Below the pieces are notes generated by a model that saw nothing but the letters and a program-made list of their open reading frames with translations, searched no databases and was not told where the DNA came from. Below are positions 24,656 through 34,300 of a DNA stretch of 64,000 bases, piece by piece. Each line of letters opens with the position of its first letter. Position 1 is the stretch's first letter. The translations under genes and the position numbers were made by a program. This stretch comes from PFJX01 sp963713085 (lineage in GTDB: Bacteria; Pseudomonadota; Gammaproteobacteria; Burkholderiales; Thiobacillaceae), in the NCBI GenBank assembly GCA_963713085.1, contig CAVQKQ010000026.1, positions 1-64,000 of the forward strand. The letters are read 5' to 3'.

Positions 24656-27600
24656 TCAGAACGGGATGGACAGCTTGACCATGGCCCCGTTGGATTTCAG
24701 ATGATTCGAGAATTTGCCGACATAGCCGGCGCGCAGAATCGCGCCTTTCTCGGACAGGACATTCAGGCCGATATCCACGTCCGCATAGGTCTTGTCCATT
24801 TCACCCTTGACAGTGAATGGGGCGACGCCCACCGGGGCACCCTGGAAGGACGCCGTGATCTCGGGTGAAGTCCCGGACAGGAAGCGGGTGATGCCCAGTT
24901 TTGCGTAAGGCCGCATCAGCAGGCCATCCCTGAGTCTCGTCTCACCGCCGATTTCAAGTGCCGGGGTCAGGTTGACGTAAGTTTCGTCATGACCCCGGAC
25001 ATCGAGATTGGCCCCCCCCGCGCCGTTTTCCCGGAATCCCGGGAATCGGGCATGTGACACGCCGAGATCCAGCGTGGGTTTGACATACCAGTTGGCCCCC
25101 TTCTGGTAGGCATGCGCAAGGCGCACATGCCCGGCGACGAAATTGACATGCTGGCCGCTCCTGGCGGTGACCATCGGGGTCGGAAGGTTTACATAGCGGA
25201 CGGTGTCGTAACTTCCGTAACCGGCGCTGAGGTCCGCGGCGATGGAGGTCGCCCCGAACGCCTTCTTCAGAATCGCGCCGACCTGGCCCTGATCGCCGGA
25301 AGTGTTGGCGAGATTCACCAGGTCCTGCGTGCTGTTCTCGTAGGAAACCCCGAATCCCACATGCCAGCTGCCATCGCCGGTGGCCCGTTGCAGCCCGCCG
25401 GACAGGCTCGTCGACAGCCGCTTCAGGCCCATGTTGGAGGCCGTTCCATCCTGCTTGACCTTGCCACCCGTCACGCGAGCCCAGCCGCACTCGCTTTCGC
25501 GTATGAACCGGTCGGACCCGTCACGCACGCCGCAGCTGTGCATCGCGTCGCTGAACCCGAGATTGGAAAACAGCGTGCCGGTCTCGGTCCCGAGATAGGG
25601 TTCGGGGCTCAGCCGGTCGTAGGCATCGGCGAGGCTGCCCGTGTCGGGCAGGCCAATCAGTTCTGCAACCAGGGGTGCCAGACTCGGCGAGCCGCCCGCC
25701 AACCCGATGTTGCCGATGTAATTGCCGATCACGGACTGGTTGGCATTCAGTCCCGTGGGCGAGAAGTCGACGCTGTAGCCGAGCGCCAGCTCGGTCGGAC
25801 CGGGTTGGAACAGCTGGTAATTCACGATGGCCGAGGTCGGGGCATCGAGGCTGATGCCGGAATCGGTGACGCCGCCCGCGCTCGTGAGGATGGTGACCTG
25901 ATGGTCGCCCGGCGTGACGTACCCGATAGCGAGATCGTTGAGGCTGACCTGCCCGGTCAGGCTGCTGCTGCCTGTGACTTCCACCAGGTCTGCGGTGCCG
26001 GTGGCATAGTCGATATCCACGGCATAGATGCCTGTGGCCGTTTGTGACAGGCTGCCGGTCACGGCGGTGGTCATGACGCTCCCCATGCCGCCGGGAGACA
26101 AGGTGCCATCGTTGGTCAGCATGTTGTCCGCGCCCAGGTTGACCATGGTTCCAGAATAAAACGTGGCTGCCTGCTCGTTGTGGAACGAGTTGGTCCCCGT
26201 GCCGAGGTCGACCGAGCCGGTGACGATGCCGAAGTTGTCGATGGCTTCGTTGCCTGACGTAGCGCTGATGGCCATGCCGGCCGCGCCATCCGCCGTGGTG
26301 ACCGTGCCGTGGTTGGTGAGCGAGTTGTTGGCGCCCTCCTCGAAGTGCACCCCGGCGGCCGCCACCTGGCTCATCTCCTCCGAGTCCGAGATGTCCTGAA
26401 TGAACCCGGAGCCCCCCTGAACCGTACCCCCCATGATGCTGATCGTGATGTCGCCAGCGCCGGCATCGCCCCGGCTCTGGGCGAAGATGCCGTAAGAACC
26501 CTCGCCCTCGGCGATGACGTCGCCGTTGATGGTGATGTCCACCTGGCCGCCGGTGCCCTGGCCGCCGGCGCTCTGGGCAAAGATGCCGTTGGCCTGATTC
26601 CCCAGGGTGGTGATGTTGCCGCTGTGGTTCACGATGACGTGTCCGCCGGATCCTGCGCCGCCCACGCTGCCGGCGAATTCGATGGGCAGGAGGTCCAGGG
26701 GTCCGATGCCGAGTTCGCCCGCGAGGCCGCCGCCGCCGCCCACGCTCTGCGCGAATATGCCGTTGGCGCCCGCGCCGCGGGTGGTGATGTCGCCGCTGCT
26801 GATGACCGTGACGGTACCGCCGTTACCGGCGTTGCCGCCATCCTGGCCGAAGGCCAAGCCCAGGCCGAAATCCAGCGAGGGCTGGGACTCGAACAGTTTC
26901 GGCAGGCCGCGCTCCACGCTGCCCGAGACGCCGCCGCCGCCGCCCACGCTTTGGGCAAAGATGGCGTGGGCATCGTCCCCGGTGGTGTCGATATTGCCCT
27001 GGTGAGTGATGTTGACCGCGCCGCCGTTGCCGGCCGCGCCGCCGCCACCGCCGATGCCGACCTTGCCCGCGATGCCCACTTCCGCCTTACCCCCGGCCCC
27101 CGGGCCGCCGCCTTCTTCTCCGCCGCCAGCCGCTTCTCCCTCGCCGTAAAGCGTGGACAGGCCGCCGCCGCCGCCGACGCTCTGCGCGAAAATGCCGTAC
27201 GACTGGAGCCCGAAGGTCGTGATGTTGCCCTCGTTGTTGACGGTGACGGTGTCGCCGTCACCGCTGCTGCCGCCGCTACCGCCAACGGAGATCGAAATAT
27301 TCTTCGGGTCGAAAAATTCCTTCAGTTCCTTGACCAGCACGATGGCGTCGACGATCGGGTTGACACCCAATAGCCCGTCCCCGCCCGAACCGCCGCCCCC
27401 GCCGATGCTCTGCGCGAATATGCCGCTGGAAGCGGCGCCGTGGGTGGTGATGTCGCCCTGGTTGTCGACGCTGACCAAGCCGCCGTTGCTCGCGGTACCC
27501 CCGTTCCCGCCGATGCTGAGTTTGAGAGCGAAATCCGAGCCGGCGGCTTCTTCTTCCGGATTCTCCTTTTCAAAGCCCAGTTCCAGCGTGCGCGAGGTGC

Positions 27601-30600
27601 CGCCGGCGCCGCCGCCGCCGCCGATGCTCTGGGCGAAGATGCCGTGGGCGTTGTCCCCGGAGGTTTCGATCACGCCATGGTTGGTGACCGAGGCTGTGCC
27701 CCCATGGTTGCCGGTGCCCCCCTGTCCGCCGACGGACAGATCGACGGTGAGGCTCGTGGCTGGCTTCACGTTCGTCACTATGCCGATGTCGATGGCCAGG
27801 CTCGATCCGCCGGCGCCGCCGCCGCCTCCCAGGCTCTGGGCGAAGATGCCATGGGCATCGTTCCCGGTCGTGGTGATCGACAGGTCGTTGACCACGGTGG
27901 CCGTCCCCCCTATGTTTCCGCTGCCGCCGGCACCGCCGATGGATGCGCTCAGATTGAACTTGGTGTCACCAACGGTGGACCCGAACGAGGCGCTCGAACC
28001 GCCGGTGCCGCCGCCGCCGCCCACGCTCTGGGCGAAGATTCCGTAAGACTCTCCCCCTTCGGTGTTGATCGCGGCGCCGTTGCTGACGTCGACGTCCATC
28101 CCCTTGCCGCCCGCGCCGCCGCTGCCGCCCACGGCGATGCTGAATTGCGTGACTTCTTCGGCGAATGAGCCGGCGAAGCTGAAGCCGCCGTTGCCGCCGC
28201 CCCCACCCAGGCTCTGGGCGACGATGCCTGACGAACGTTCACCCAAAGTTTCGATCGTGCCCCCCGTGGTGGTGACGTTCACGTAATTGCCGTCGCCCCC
28301 GGAGCCGCCGGACCCGCCGATGCTCAGCGTGCCCGCGCCATCGCCCGCGCCTGCGCCGGCGATGCTGAAGCCGCCGTTGCCGCCGCCGCCGCCCACGCTC
28401 TGGGCAAAGATGCCGTCGGCCTCTTCGCCGTGGGTGGTGATGTCGGCCCCGCTGGTGACATGGACCGTATCCCCACCGCCGCCGCCGCCCGCGAATCCGC
28501 CGATGTTGAGCGTGCCGGCGCCGGTACCCGCGCCCGTGCCCGCGATGCTGAAATTGCCGTTGCCGCCGCCGCCGCCCAGGCTCTGGGCCAGGATGCCCGT
28601 CGAGCTCGAGCCGAAGGTCTCGATCGTGCCCGCCACGGCGTTGACCGTCACATCCTTGCCGGCGCCCCCGTCGCCGCCGAACCCCCCGATGCCGAGGGTG
28701 CCGGAGCCCTCGCCCGCGCCGCTGCCGGCGATGCTGAAACCGCCGTTGCCGCCGCCGCCGCCCAGGCTCTGGGCGAATATCCCGTAAGATTCCCCGCCCT
28801 GGGTGGTGATGGTCGCGCCGCTGTCGACGTGCACGCTCGCACCGTCGCCGCCTCCGCCCCCGGCTCCGCCCAGGCTGAATGTGCCGGATCCGGTGCCTGC
28901 CCCCGTGCCGGCGAAGCTGAATCCGCCGTTGCCGCCGCCGCCGCCGATGCTCTGGGCGAAGATGCCGGTGGATTTCGAGCCGAATGTTTCAATCGTGCCT
29001 GACGCGGCGTTGACCGTCACCACATCGGCATTGCCCCCATCTCCGGCGAATCCGCCAATGCCTAGGGTGCCCGCGCCCGTCCCGGCGCCGCTGCCGGCGA
29101 TGCTGAAGCCGCCGTTGCCGCCGCCGCCGCCCAGGCTCTGGGCGAAGATGCCGTCGGCCTCGTCGCCGTGGGTGGTGATGCTGGTGGTGCTGATGACCGT
29201 CACCGTGTCGCCCTTGCCGCCGCCGCCCCCGGCGCCGCCCAGGCTGAACGTGCCGGAGCCGGTACCGGCGCCGCTGCCGGCGATAGTGAAACCGCCATTG
29301 CCGCCGCCGCCGCCAACGCTCTGCGCGAAAATGCCGTGGGATCGGTCGCCGCTGGTCTCGATGGCCAACTCGCTGCTGTCAGCGGTCAGATTGCAGTCGA
29401 CGCCGGCGAGAATGCAGCTCTTCACCGTGACCGCGGCCCCGTTGCCGCCGTCGCCGCCGAACCCGCCGATGCCGATCGTGCCGGCCCCCGTGCCGGCGCC
29501 GCTGCCGGCGATGCTGAAGCTGCCGTTGCCGCCGCCGCCGCCCAGGCTCTGGGCGAAGATGCCGTAAGCCTCGACGCCGCGCGTGACGATGCTGGATTCG
29601 TTGTAGACCTGCACGGTGCCGCTGTTCCCGCCGCCGCCGCCCGATCCGCCAAGGCTGAAGGTGCCCGCGCCCGTCCCGGCGCCGACCCCGGTGATGCTGA
29701 AGCCGCCGTTGCCGCCGCCGCCGCCCACGCTCTGGGCCAGGATGCCGGTGGAACGGTCGCCGTGGGTATCGATCAAGGCCCCGCTGCTCGTGACGGTGAC
29801 CGACTTGCCGATGCCGCCGTCACCGCCCGAACCGCCGAGACTCAAGCTGCCGGCACCGGCGCCGCCGCCCGCGGCCGCGATGCTGAAGCTGCCGTTGCCG
29901 CCGCCGCCGCCCAGGCTCTGGGCGAAGATGCCATTGGCATCGTTGCCGTGGGTGGTGATCGAGGCGAGGTTCTCCACCATGACGATGTCGCCCTGGCCGC
30001 CGCCGCCGCCGTGCCCACCCAGGGAGAAGGCGCCGCCGCCGACGCCCCCGCCGGCACCGGCGATCTTGAAGCCGCCGTTGCCGCCGCCGCCACCCACGCT
30101 CTGGGCCAGGATGCCGGTGGAGCCTTCGCCCCAGGTCTCGATATCCCCGCTGCTGGACACGGTGACGCCCTTGCCGGATCCGCCGGTGCCGCCAGCTCCG
30201 CCATAGGCGATCGCCACCCCCACGCCGTCGCTGCCCGCCCCGGAAATGGCGAAGCCGCCGTTGCCGCCGCCGCCGCCCAGGCTCTGGGCGAAGATGCCGT
30301 AGGCATCGTCATCCGCCGTGGTGATCGTGCTGCCGCTGGTCACCTCGACGATATTGCCGTTGCCGCCGCCGCCGCCGGTGCCGCCGATGGCCACGCTCAC
30401 GCTGACGCCTTCCCCTCCGGAAAGCGCCACGCTGAAACCGCCGTTGCCGCCGCCGCCGCCCACGCTCTGGGCCTCGATCCCGTGGGAACGGTCTCCCGCC
30501 GTGGTGATAGACCCGCTCAGGCTGTTGACTATGACTTGGCCGCTGACACCGCCGTCGCCGCCGGAGCCGCCGAGGGCAAAACCGGCCCAGGCGCTCACGC

Positions 30601-32146
30601 TGATGGCGCCGGCACCGTTGCCGCCGCCGCCGCCGATGCTCTCGGCGAAGATGCCCGGCGAGTCGGCGCCCGCGCTCCCGCCGTTGATCCCGGTCGTGAT
30701 GTCGCCGTAGTTGTAAACCGTGACGACGTCTCCGTTGCCGCCGCCCCCCCCGGAGCCTCCGGCGGTAAACAGACCGGCCCCGACGCCGCCGTTGCCGCCA
30801 CCGCCGCCGATGCTCTGGGCGAAGATGCCCGCGGAAAAGCTGCCGTCGGTCAGGATGCTGCCGGTAACCGCGTTCGTTATGGTCACGGTGCCGCCGTCGC
30901 TGGTTGAACTGCCGGAACCGCCCAACGAACCGATGCCGAAGGAACTGCCGCCGTCGCCCCCGCCGCCGCCCACGCTTTGGCCGAACAAGCCGATCCCGTT
31001 GTAGCCATGGGTGGTGATGGTGCCGCCGTTGGTGGCGGAAACGTTCCCCCCCGCGCCGCCGGCCGCGCCGCCGCCGCCCAGGGAGTAAATCAGGCTGCCG
31101 CTGCCGCCGCCGTCGCCGCCGCCGCCGCCCACGCTTTGGGCAAAGATGCCATAGGCGTGCGTGTTCCAGGTGGTGATGTCGCCGTAGGAACTGATGATGA
31201 CCGTCCCGCCGTTCCCGGCGCTGCCGCCGTCGCTGGCGAAGCCGCCCAGCCCGAGCTCGGTGGAGCTGCCGCCGCTGCCCCCGAATCCGCCGACGCTCAG
31301 GGCCAGGATGCCGTGCGCACCCGAGCCGTAGGTGATGATGTCGCTGGGCACGCCCGTCTGGACATAGACCGTGCCGCCGGCCTGAGCGGAACCCGCGGGC
31401 GGATTCGTGAAACAGATGCCGTAGCAGCTTCCCGCCGATCCGCCGTGGCCACCCAGGCTCTCCGCTCGGATGCCGTTCGAGTCGGTCCCGTAGGTGGTCA
31501 GAATGCCGCTCTGGAGATCGACGGAAACATAGCCGCCGTAGCTGCCGGTTCCGCCATCTCCGGCGCTGCCGATCCCGTAGGCGTTGCCGCCGTCGCCGCC
31601 GACACCGCCCGTGCTCACCGCCAGGATGCCGTTCGATTTGTTCCCGTGGGTGGTGATGTCGCCGTTGCTGGTGACGTAAACGCTGCCGCCATGGCCTCCG
31701 TTGCCGGCATCGCCAGCGTTGGTTATGACGTACGAATCGCCGCCGTCGCCGCCGTTGCCGCCGCGGCTGATGGCGGAAATGCCCTGGTCGTTGGTGGTCG
31801 TGATCGAGTTCGTGCCGCCGTTGTAATTGACCGTCACGGTGGGCCCGTTCCCCCCATTGCCGCCGTCGGAGTAGGCGCCGCCGTTGCCGCCGTTGCCGCC
31901 GTCACCCAGCAGTTTCACGCCTGGATGGCCGGAGCTGGGCGTGATGTTGCCGGTGAGACTGTTGACGTTGAGAACGCTGACCCCGGATGAGTACTGGACG
32001 CCCGACGACTGATTGCCCTGGCAGGTCTTGGTGCTGCCTCCGGTGCAGGCGTCATTCGCCTGGACCCCGGGTGCATGCGCAAGAGCGATCGCAAGCAGGA
32101 TGTCGGCGGCAAGTTGCTGTTGGCGGAATCGGGCGTGATCAGACAT
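24656..32146 (-). CDS. giant Gly-rich repeat autotransporter adhesin-like protein
   Basis: A 2,496-residue type V secreted protein. The Sec signal is LAADILLAIALAHAPGVQA after a basic start; ATG 32146 is chosen for its GAGGAAAAACC site. The passenger is built from some thirty repeats of about 55-75 residues, each with a strand segment ending ITTHGDxAxGIFAQS(L/V)GGGGGNGG, predicted to stack into a long beta-helix with glycine-rich turns. Only the first few and last few repeats diverge. The C-terminal ~280 residues are an autotransporter beta-barrel (SECGWARVTGGKVKQDG onward) ending in Phe (SIPF), the signal for Bam insertion. A linker (GLNANQSVIGNYIGNIG) and GLPDTGSLADAYDRLSPEPY precede the barrel. 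Likely surface adhesion or biofilm role; substrate unknown. Confidence 0.9.
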   Translation of the reverse strand: MSDHARFRQQQLAADILLAIALAHAPGVQANDACTGGSTKTCQGNQSSGVQYSSGVSVLNVNSLTGNITPSSGHPGVKLLGDGGNGGNGGAYSDGGNGGNGPTVTVNYNGGTNSITTTNDQGISAISRGGNGGDGGDSYVITNAGDAGNGGHGGSVYVTSNGDITTHGNKSNGILAVSTGGVGGDGGNAYGIGSAGDGGTGSYGGYVSVDLQSGILTTYGTDSNGIRAESLGGHGGSAGSCYGICFTNPPAGSAQAGGTVYVQTGVPSDIITYGSGAHGILALSVGGFGGSGGSSTELGLGGFASDGGSAGNGGTVIISSYGDITTWNTHAYGIFAQSVGGGGGDGGGSGSLIYSLGGGGAAGGAGGNVSATNGGTITTHGYNGIGLFGQSVGGGGGDGGSSFGIGSLGGSGSSTSDGGTVTITNAVTGSILTDGSFSAGIFAQSIGGGGGNGGVGAGLFTAGGSGGGGGNGDVVTVYNYGDITTGINGGSAGADSPGIFAESIGGGGGNGAGAISVSAWAGFALGGSGGDGGVSGQVIVNSLSGSITTAGDRSHGIEAQSVGGGGGNGGFSVALSGGEGVSVSVAIGGTGGGGGNGNIVEVTSGSTITTADDDAYGIFAQSLGGGGGNGGFAISGAGSDGVGVAIAYGGAGGTGGSGKGVTVSSSGDIETWGEGSTGILAQSVGGGGGNGGFKIAGAGGGVGGGAFSLGGHGGGGGQGDIVMVENLASITTHGNDANGIFAQSLGGGGGNGSFSIAAAGGGAGAGSLSLGGSGGDGGIGKSVTVTSSGALIDTHGDRSTGILAQSVGGGGGNGGFSITGVGAGTGAGTFSLGGSGGGGGNSGTVQVYNESSIVTRGVEAYGIFAQSLGGGGGNGSFSIAGSGAGTGAGTIGIGGFGGDGGNGAAVTVKSCILAGVDCNLTADSSELAIETSGDRSHGIFAQSVGGGGGNGGFTIAGSGAGTGSGTFSLGGAGGGGGKGDTVTVISTTSITTHGDEADGIFAQSLGGGGGNGGFSIAGSGAGTGAGTLGIGGFAGDGGNADVVTVNAASGTIETFGSKSTGIFAQSIGGGGGNGGFSFAGTGAGTGSGTFSLGGAGGGGGDGASVHVDSGATITTQGGESYGIFAQSLGGGGGNGGFSIAGSGAGEGSGTLGIGGFGGDGGAGKDVTVNAVAGTIETFGSSSTGILAQSLGGGGGNGNFSIAGTGAGTGAGTLNIGGFAGGGGGGDTVHVTSGADITTHGEEADGIFAQSVGGGGGNGGFSIAGAGAGDGAGTLSIGGSGGSGGDGNYVNVTTTGGTIETLGERSSGIVAQSLGGGGGNGGFSFAGSFAEEVTQFSIAVGGSGGAGGKGMDVDVSNGAAINTEGGESYGIFAQSVGGGGGTGGSSASFGSTVGDTKFNLSASIGGAGGSGNIGGTATVVNDLSITTTGNDAHGIFAQSLGGGGGAGGSSLAIDIGIVTNVKPATSLTVDLSVGGQGGTGNHGGTASVTNHGVIETSGDNAHGIFAQSIGGGGGAGGTSRTLELGFEKENPEEEAAGSDFALKLSIGGNGGTASNGGLVSVDNQGDITTHGAASSGIFAQSIGGGGGSGGDGLLGVNPIVDAIVLVKELKEFFDPKNISISVGGSGGSSGDGDTVTVNNEGNITTFGLQSYGIFAQSVGGGGGLSTLYGEGEAAGGGEEGGGPGAGGKAEVGIAGKVGIGGGGGAAGNGGAVNITHQGNIDTTGDDAHAIFAQSVGGGGGVSGSVERGLPKLFESQPSLDFGLGLAFGQDGGNAGNGGTVTVISSGDITTRGAGANGIFAQSVGGGGGLAGELGIGPLDLLPIEFAGSVGGAGSGGHVIVNHSGNITTLGNQANGIFAQSAGGQGTGGQVDITINGDVIAEGEGSYGIFAQSRGDAGAGDITISIMGGTVQGGSGFIQDISDSEEMSQVAAAGVHFEEGANNSLTNHGTVTTADGAAGMAISATSGNEAIDNFGIVTGSVDLGTGTNSFHNEQAATFYSGTMVNLGADNMLTNDGTLSPGGMGSVMTTAVTGSLSQTATGIYAVDIDYATGTADLVEVTGSSSLTGQVSLNDLAIGYVTPGDHQVTILTSAGGVTDSGISLDAPTSAIVNYQLFQPGPTELALGYSVDFSPTGLNANQSVIGNYIGNIGLAGGSPSLAPLVAELIGLPDTGSLADAYDRLSPEPYLGTETGTLFSNLGFSDAMHSCGVRDGSDRFIRESECGWARVTGGKVKQDGTASNMGLKRLSTSLSGGLQRATGDGSWHVGFGVSYENSTQDLVNLANTSGDQGQVGAILKKAFGATSIAADLSAGYGSYDTVRYVNLPTPMVTARSGQHVNFVAGHVRLAHAYQKGANWYVKPTLDLGVSHARFPGFRENGAGGANLDVRGHDETYVNLTPALEIGGETRLRDGLLMRPYAKLGITRFLSGTSPEITASFQGAPVGVAPFTVKGEMDKTYADVDIGLNVLSEKGAILRAGYVGKFSNHLKSNGAMVKLSIPF

Positions 32147-32446
32147 GGTTTTTCCTCTTGTTTTCCGGGTCATGCGGTTTCGTCGCTATGAAAGCGTTGC
32201 CATCAATCTGAGAGCGTGCTTGCGAGACAGACCAAATTTATGGTGTCGCTGGCGGCCCTCTGGGCCCAGGTGTGCCAAGTGATGCGCGCGTGACCAGAGG
32301 CCGAGGCAGCCTCAATTGCGCTAGCGAATTGCAAAGAAGAAGTCTTGGCCTGAACAGGCCAGAACTGTTCATGGAGTATTACTCTTGCGTTTAAGGATTT
32401 TTATTAATGTGTTCTTCTTAGGACAGTTAGTGCCGGGGATCAAGGT
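32147..32446. other. 300-base gap upstream of the autotransporter
   Basis: No gene is supported here. It must hold the autotransporter promoter, which I cannot place with confidence. One 21-base inverted repeat, TGAACAG-N7-CTGTTCA, lies at 32351-32371 and could be a regulator site. Confidence 0.5.
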
Positions 32447-33118
32447 TTGGTTGTTGCCATGGCGCATGCCGTATCCATGCGGCATGCGCCTACAGGGCCG
32501 ATGCCGGCACGTCCCGGTTTTGTAGTGCCCGCGCCATTTGTCGTTTTTCTCTCCGCTTCCCTGCCTCTTGCCGTCGCCGCCATGGAGACGGCATTGAAGG
32601 ACGTGCTCACCCACGCCCAGCGCTGGGGCGCGGTGATGCTGATCGACGAGGCCGACGTCTACATCCGCCGGCGCGACGACAACATCGCCACCAATGCCGT
32701 GGTGGGCGTGTTCCTGCGTGTGCTGGAGTACTTCAACGGCCTGCTGTTCCTCACCACCAACCGGGTCGACGACATCGACGAGGCGATCATTTCCCGCTGC
32801 ATCGCCCTCATCAAGTACCACCCGCCGGAAGCCGACGCGCGCCGCCGCATCTGGCGGGTGATGACGGCGCAGTTCCAGTTGGATGTGGATGACGCGCTCA
32901 TCGACCGGCTGGTGGATCTGTTCCCCGCCGCCTCGGGGCGGGACATCAAGGGGCTGGCCAAGCTGGTGGCCAAGTATTGCCACCAGAAGCGGGTGCCGCC
33001 GAGCCTGGAGGCATTCAGGCGGTGTTCGGTGTTCAGGGGGTTGGATTTGGTGGGGGCGGCTGGATGTACCGCTGGGTGGATGCCATCGAAGACGGGAACC
33101 CGGCATGAACCAGGCTGA
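32447..33118 (+). pseudogene. C-terminal remnant of an AAA+ ATPase
   Basis: From about 32,575 the frame encodes the second half of an AAA+ module: a helix (ALKDVLTHAQRWG), Walker B VMLIDEADVYI, sensor 1 LFLTTNRVDDIDEAI and the arginine-finger region ISRCIALIKYH, then a lid domain (SGRDIKGLAKLVAKYC). The P-loop (Walker A) half is missing; the upstream part of the frame looks non-coding. It resembles the large single-AAA proteins in which the ATPase domain is C-terminal. Probably a truncated relic beside other decayed genes. Confidence 0.7.
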
Positions 33119-33167
33119 ACAGGTGCCCGCCGAGACCCGTATCGATTCCGCCACGCCGGAGGGACGA

Positions 33168-33250
33168 GGTAGGGCGCATTAGCCGCAGGCGTAATGCGCC
33201 GGATGTGGAACGAGAGGAGAGGTCATTCGGCGCAATGCCCTTTGGTTATT
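33168..33250 (+). repeat. GTAGGGCG-type dispersed repeat, copy 1
   Basis: Starts GTAGGGCGCATTAGCCGCAG, contains GTAATGCGCCGGATGTGGAACG and GCGCAATGCCCTTTGGTTAT, and ends TTGCGCCCTGC. The two halves are partly inverted (GTAGGGCGCA versus TTGCGCCCT). A matching copy is at 49,374-49,451. Confidence 0.75.
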
Positions 33251-33355
33251 GCGCCCTGCACTTGCTGCATAAGCACAGCAATGTGAGTGGGCCTCTATGC
33301 CGATTGGCTTTATTTCGAAATGAACCCAACGTCTCTGTTCAGGCACGCGTCGGTT

Positions 33356-33930
33356 TCATGCCGTCGCCTGCAACCGGTGGTTAGAGGTGCATAAACGGTT
33401 CTTTAGCGAATTCAATAGCCGCCTCCGAAGTCCTGGTTCCGATCGGGCCTCGAATACCTTCCCGATCCAGGTATAAACGCGGACCCGGGCAAACCAAAGT
33501 TTCCACACCGGATGGGGAAAGAGCATCTTCTGCGCAAAGTCCCTAAGCCATTCAGCTTCTCCTAATAGCGGAATGTAGTGCTTGGCTTCGTCGCCTGTCG
33601 CGCAGGCGACTAGGCATGGGCCTGGAGATGCCGTCGTTTAATATAAATGTTTGGACGGCGAGCTGCTTTCGAAAGACACCAACCCGCCATCCGACGCCAG
33701 TGACCTGGGCTTCGCGGTGCCCAATATTGGTGATTCCGATCAGGAGATACTCGGGATGTGGTCCCTTGCGCCCTTCCGTGATGATCAAACGATGTCCCGC
33801 ATACACCCGGAGGCGGATGCGATTGTCTTGGCGCGCAAAGTACAAAGCAACAACGACAGCTGCAATCGTACTCGAACGCAGAGAGCCACCCGGCGAACGA
33901 GTTGATGAACTCCCAATCTTGCCTATCTAT
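33356..33930 (-). pseudogene. broken small membrane-anchored protein gene
   Basis: Read across frames on the minus strand this is a protein of about 190 residues. It begins after AGGAG with ATA at 33930 where an ATG is expected, then DRQDWEFINSFAGWLSAF; a frameshift near 33,870-33,880 leads to TIAAVVVALYFARQDNRIRLRVYAGHRLII (a membrane anchor, then a beta-rich domain with SxTNIGHREAQVTGVGW-like text); a second shift near 33,600 leads to GDEAKHYIPLLGEAEWLRDFAQKML and a basic C-terminal tail ending at 33356. The lost start codon and two shifts indicate decay. I recognise the layout from uncharacterised bacterial proteins but know no function. Confidence 0.6.
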
Positions 33931-33960
33931 GGCTGTGCTCCTGTCACCCTAACGTATATT

Positions 33961-34006
33961 CGCCGACATTTGTCGGCGTAAAAGTCTTATCCGACATGTC
34001 GGATAA
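33961..34006. repeat. two adjacent palindromes with CCGACA/TGTCGG cores
   Basis: CGCCGACA-TT-TGTCGGCG at 33961-33978 and the perfect 20-mer TTATCCGACATGTCGGATAA at 33987-34006, eight bases apart. Both share CCGACA/TGTCGG half-sites. Neither is followed by a T run. The rest of 34,007-34,300 holds no gene I can support. Confidence 0.6.
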
Positions 34007-34300
34007 CATGGCAAGTTATGGTAACCCGTTGATTTTTCCTGGCGGGTTTGTCCAATAGCACCACTCATGCCTTTCAAGGCGGTTTCCTTCCCTGTTGGTG
34101 TCTTCCGCAGCACTGCGGTTTGCTTCGGGTTGGCGTCTCTCGGCAACCTGTCTCTGCAAGAGCGAGGGTCCGGACTTTTGCGAAAAGATACTCTCGCTGT
34201 AAGGCGTTCGCCATCCGGAAAATTGTCGTGAATCACAACGAGACGTTCAGGCCCGGAAGCTCGTAGAGTGACGGCCCGATCTCCCCGCACGTCGAGCTGC

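Noticed and set aside
29168..30907. 579-codon plus-strand Ala-rich frame
   Set aside because: Mirror of the Gly-rich autotransporter repeats read from the opposite strand; it mirrors their periodicity and has no start signal.
26000..31900. Regularly spaced repeats suggestive of a CRISPR array
   Set aside because: The repeats are about 165-225 bases, translate to one continuous beta-helix protein, and have no short unique spacers.
32351..32371. LexA-type operator upstream of the AAA remnant
   Set aside because: TGAACAG-N7-CTGTTCA is palindromic but lacks the CTG-N10-CAG spacing expected for LexA; left as an unnamed inverted repeat.
34048..34266. 72-codon plus-strand frame
   Set aside because: No ribosome-binding site and atypical composition; probably chance in decayed DNA.
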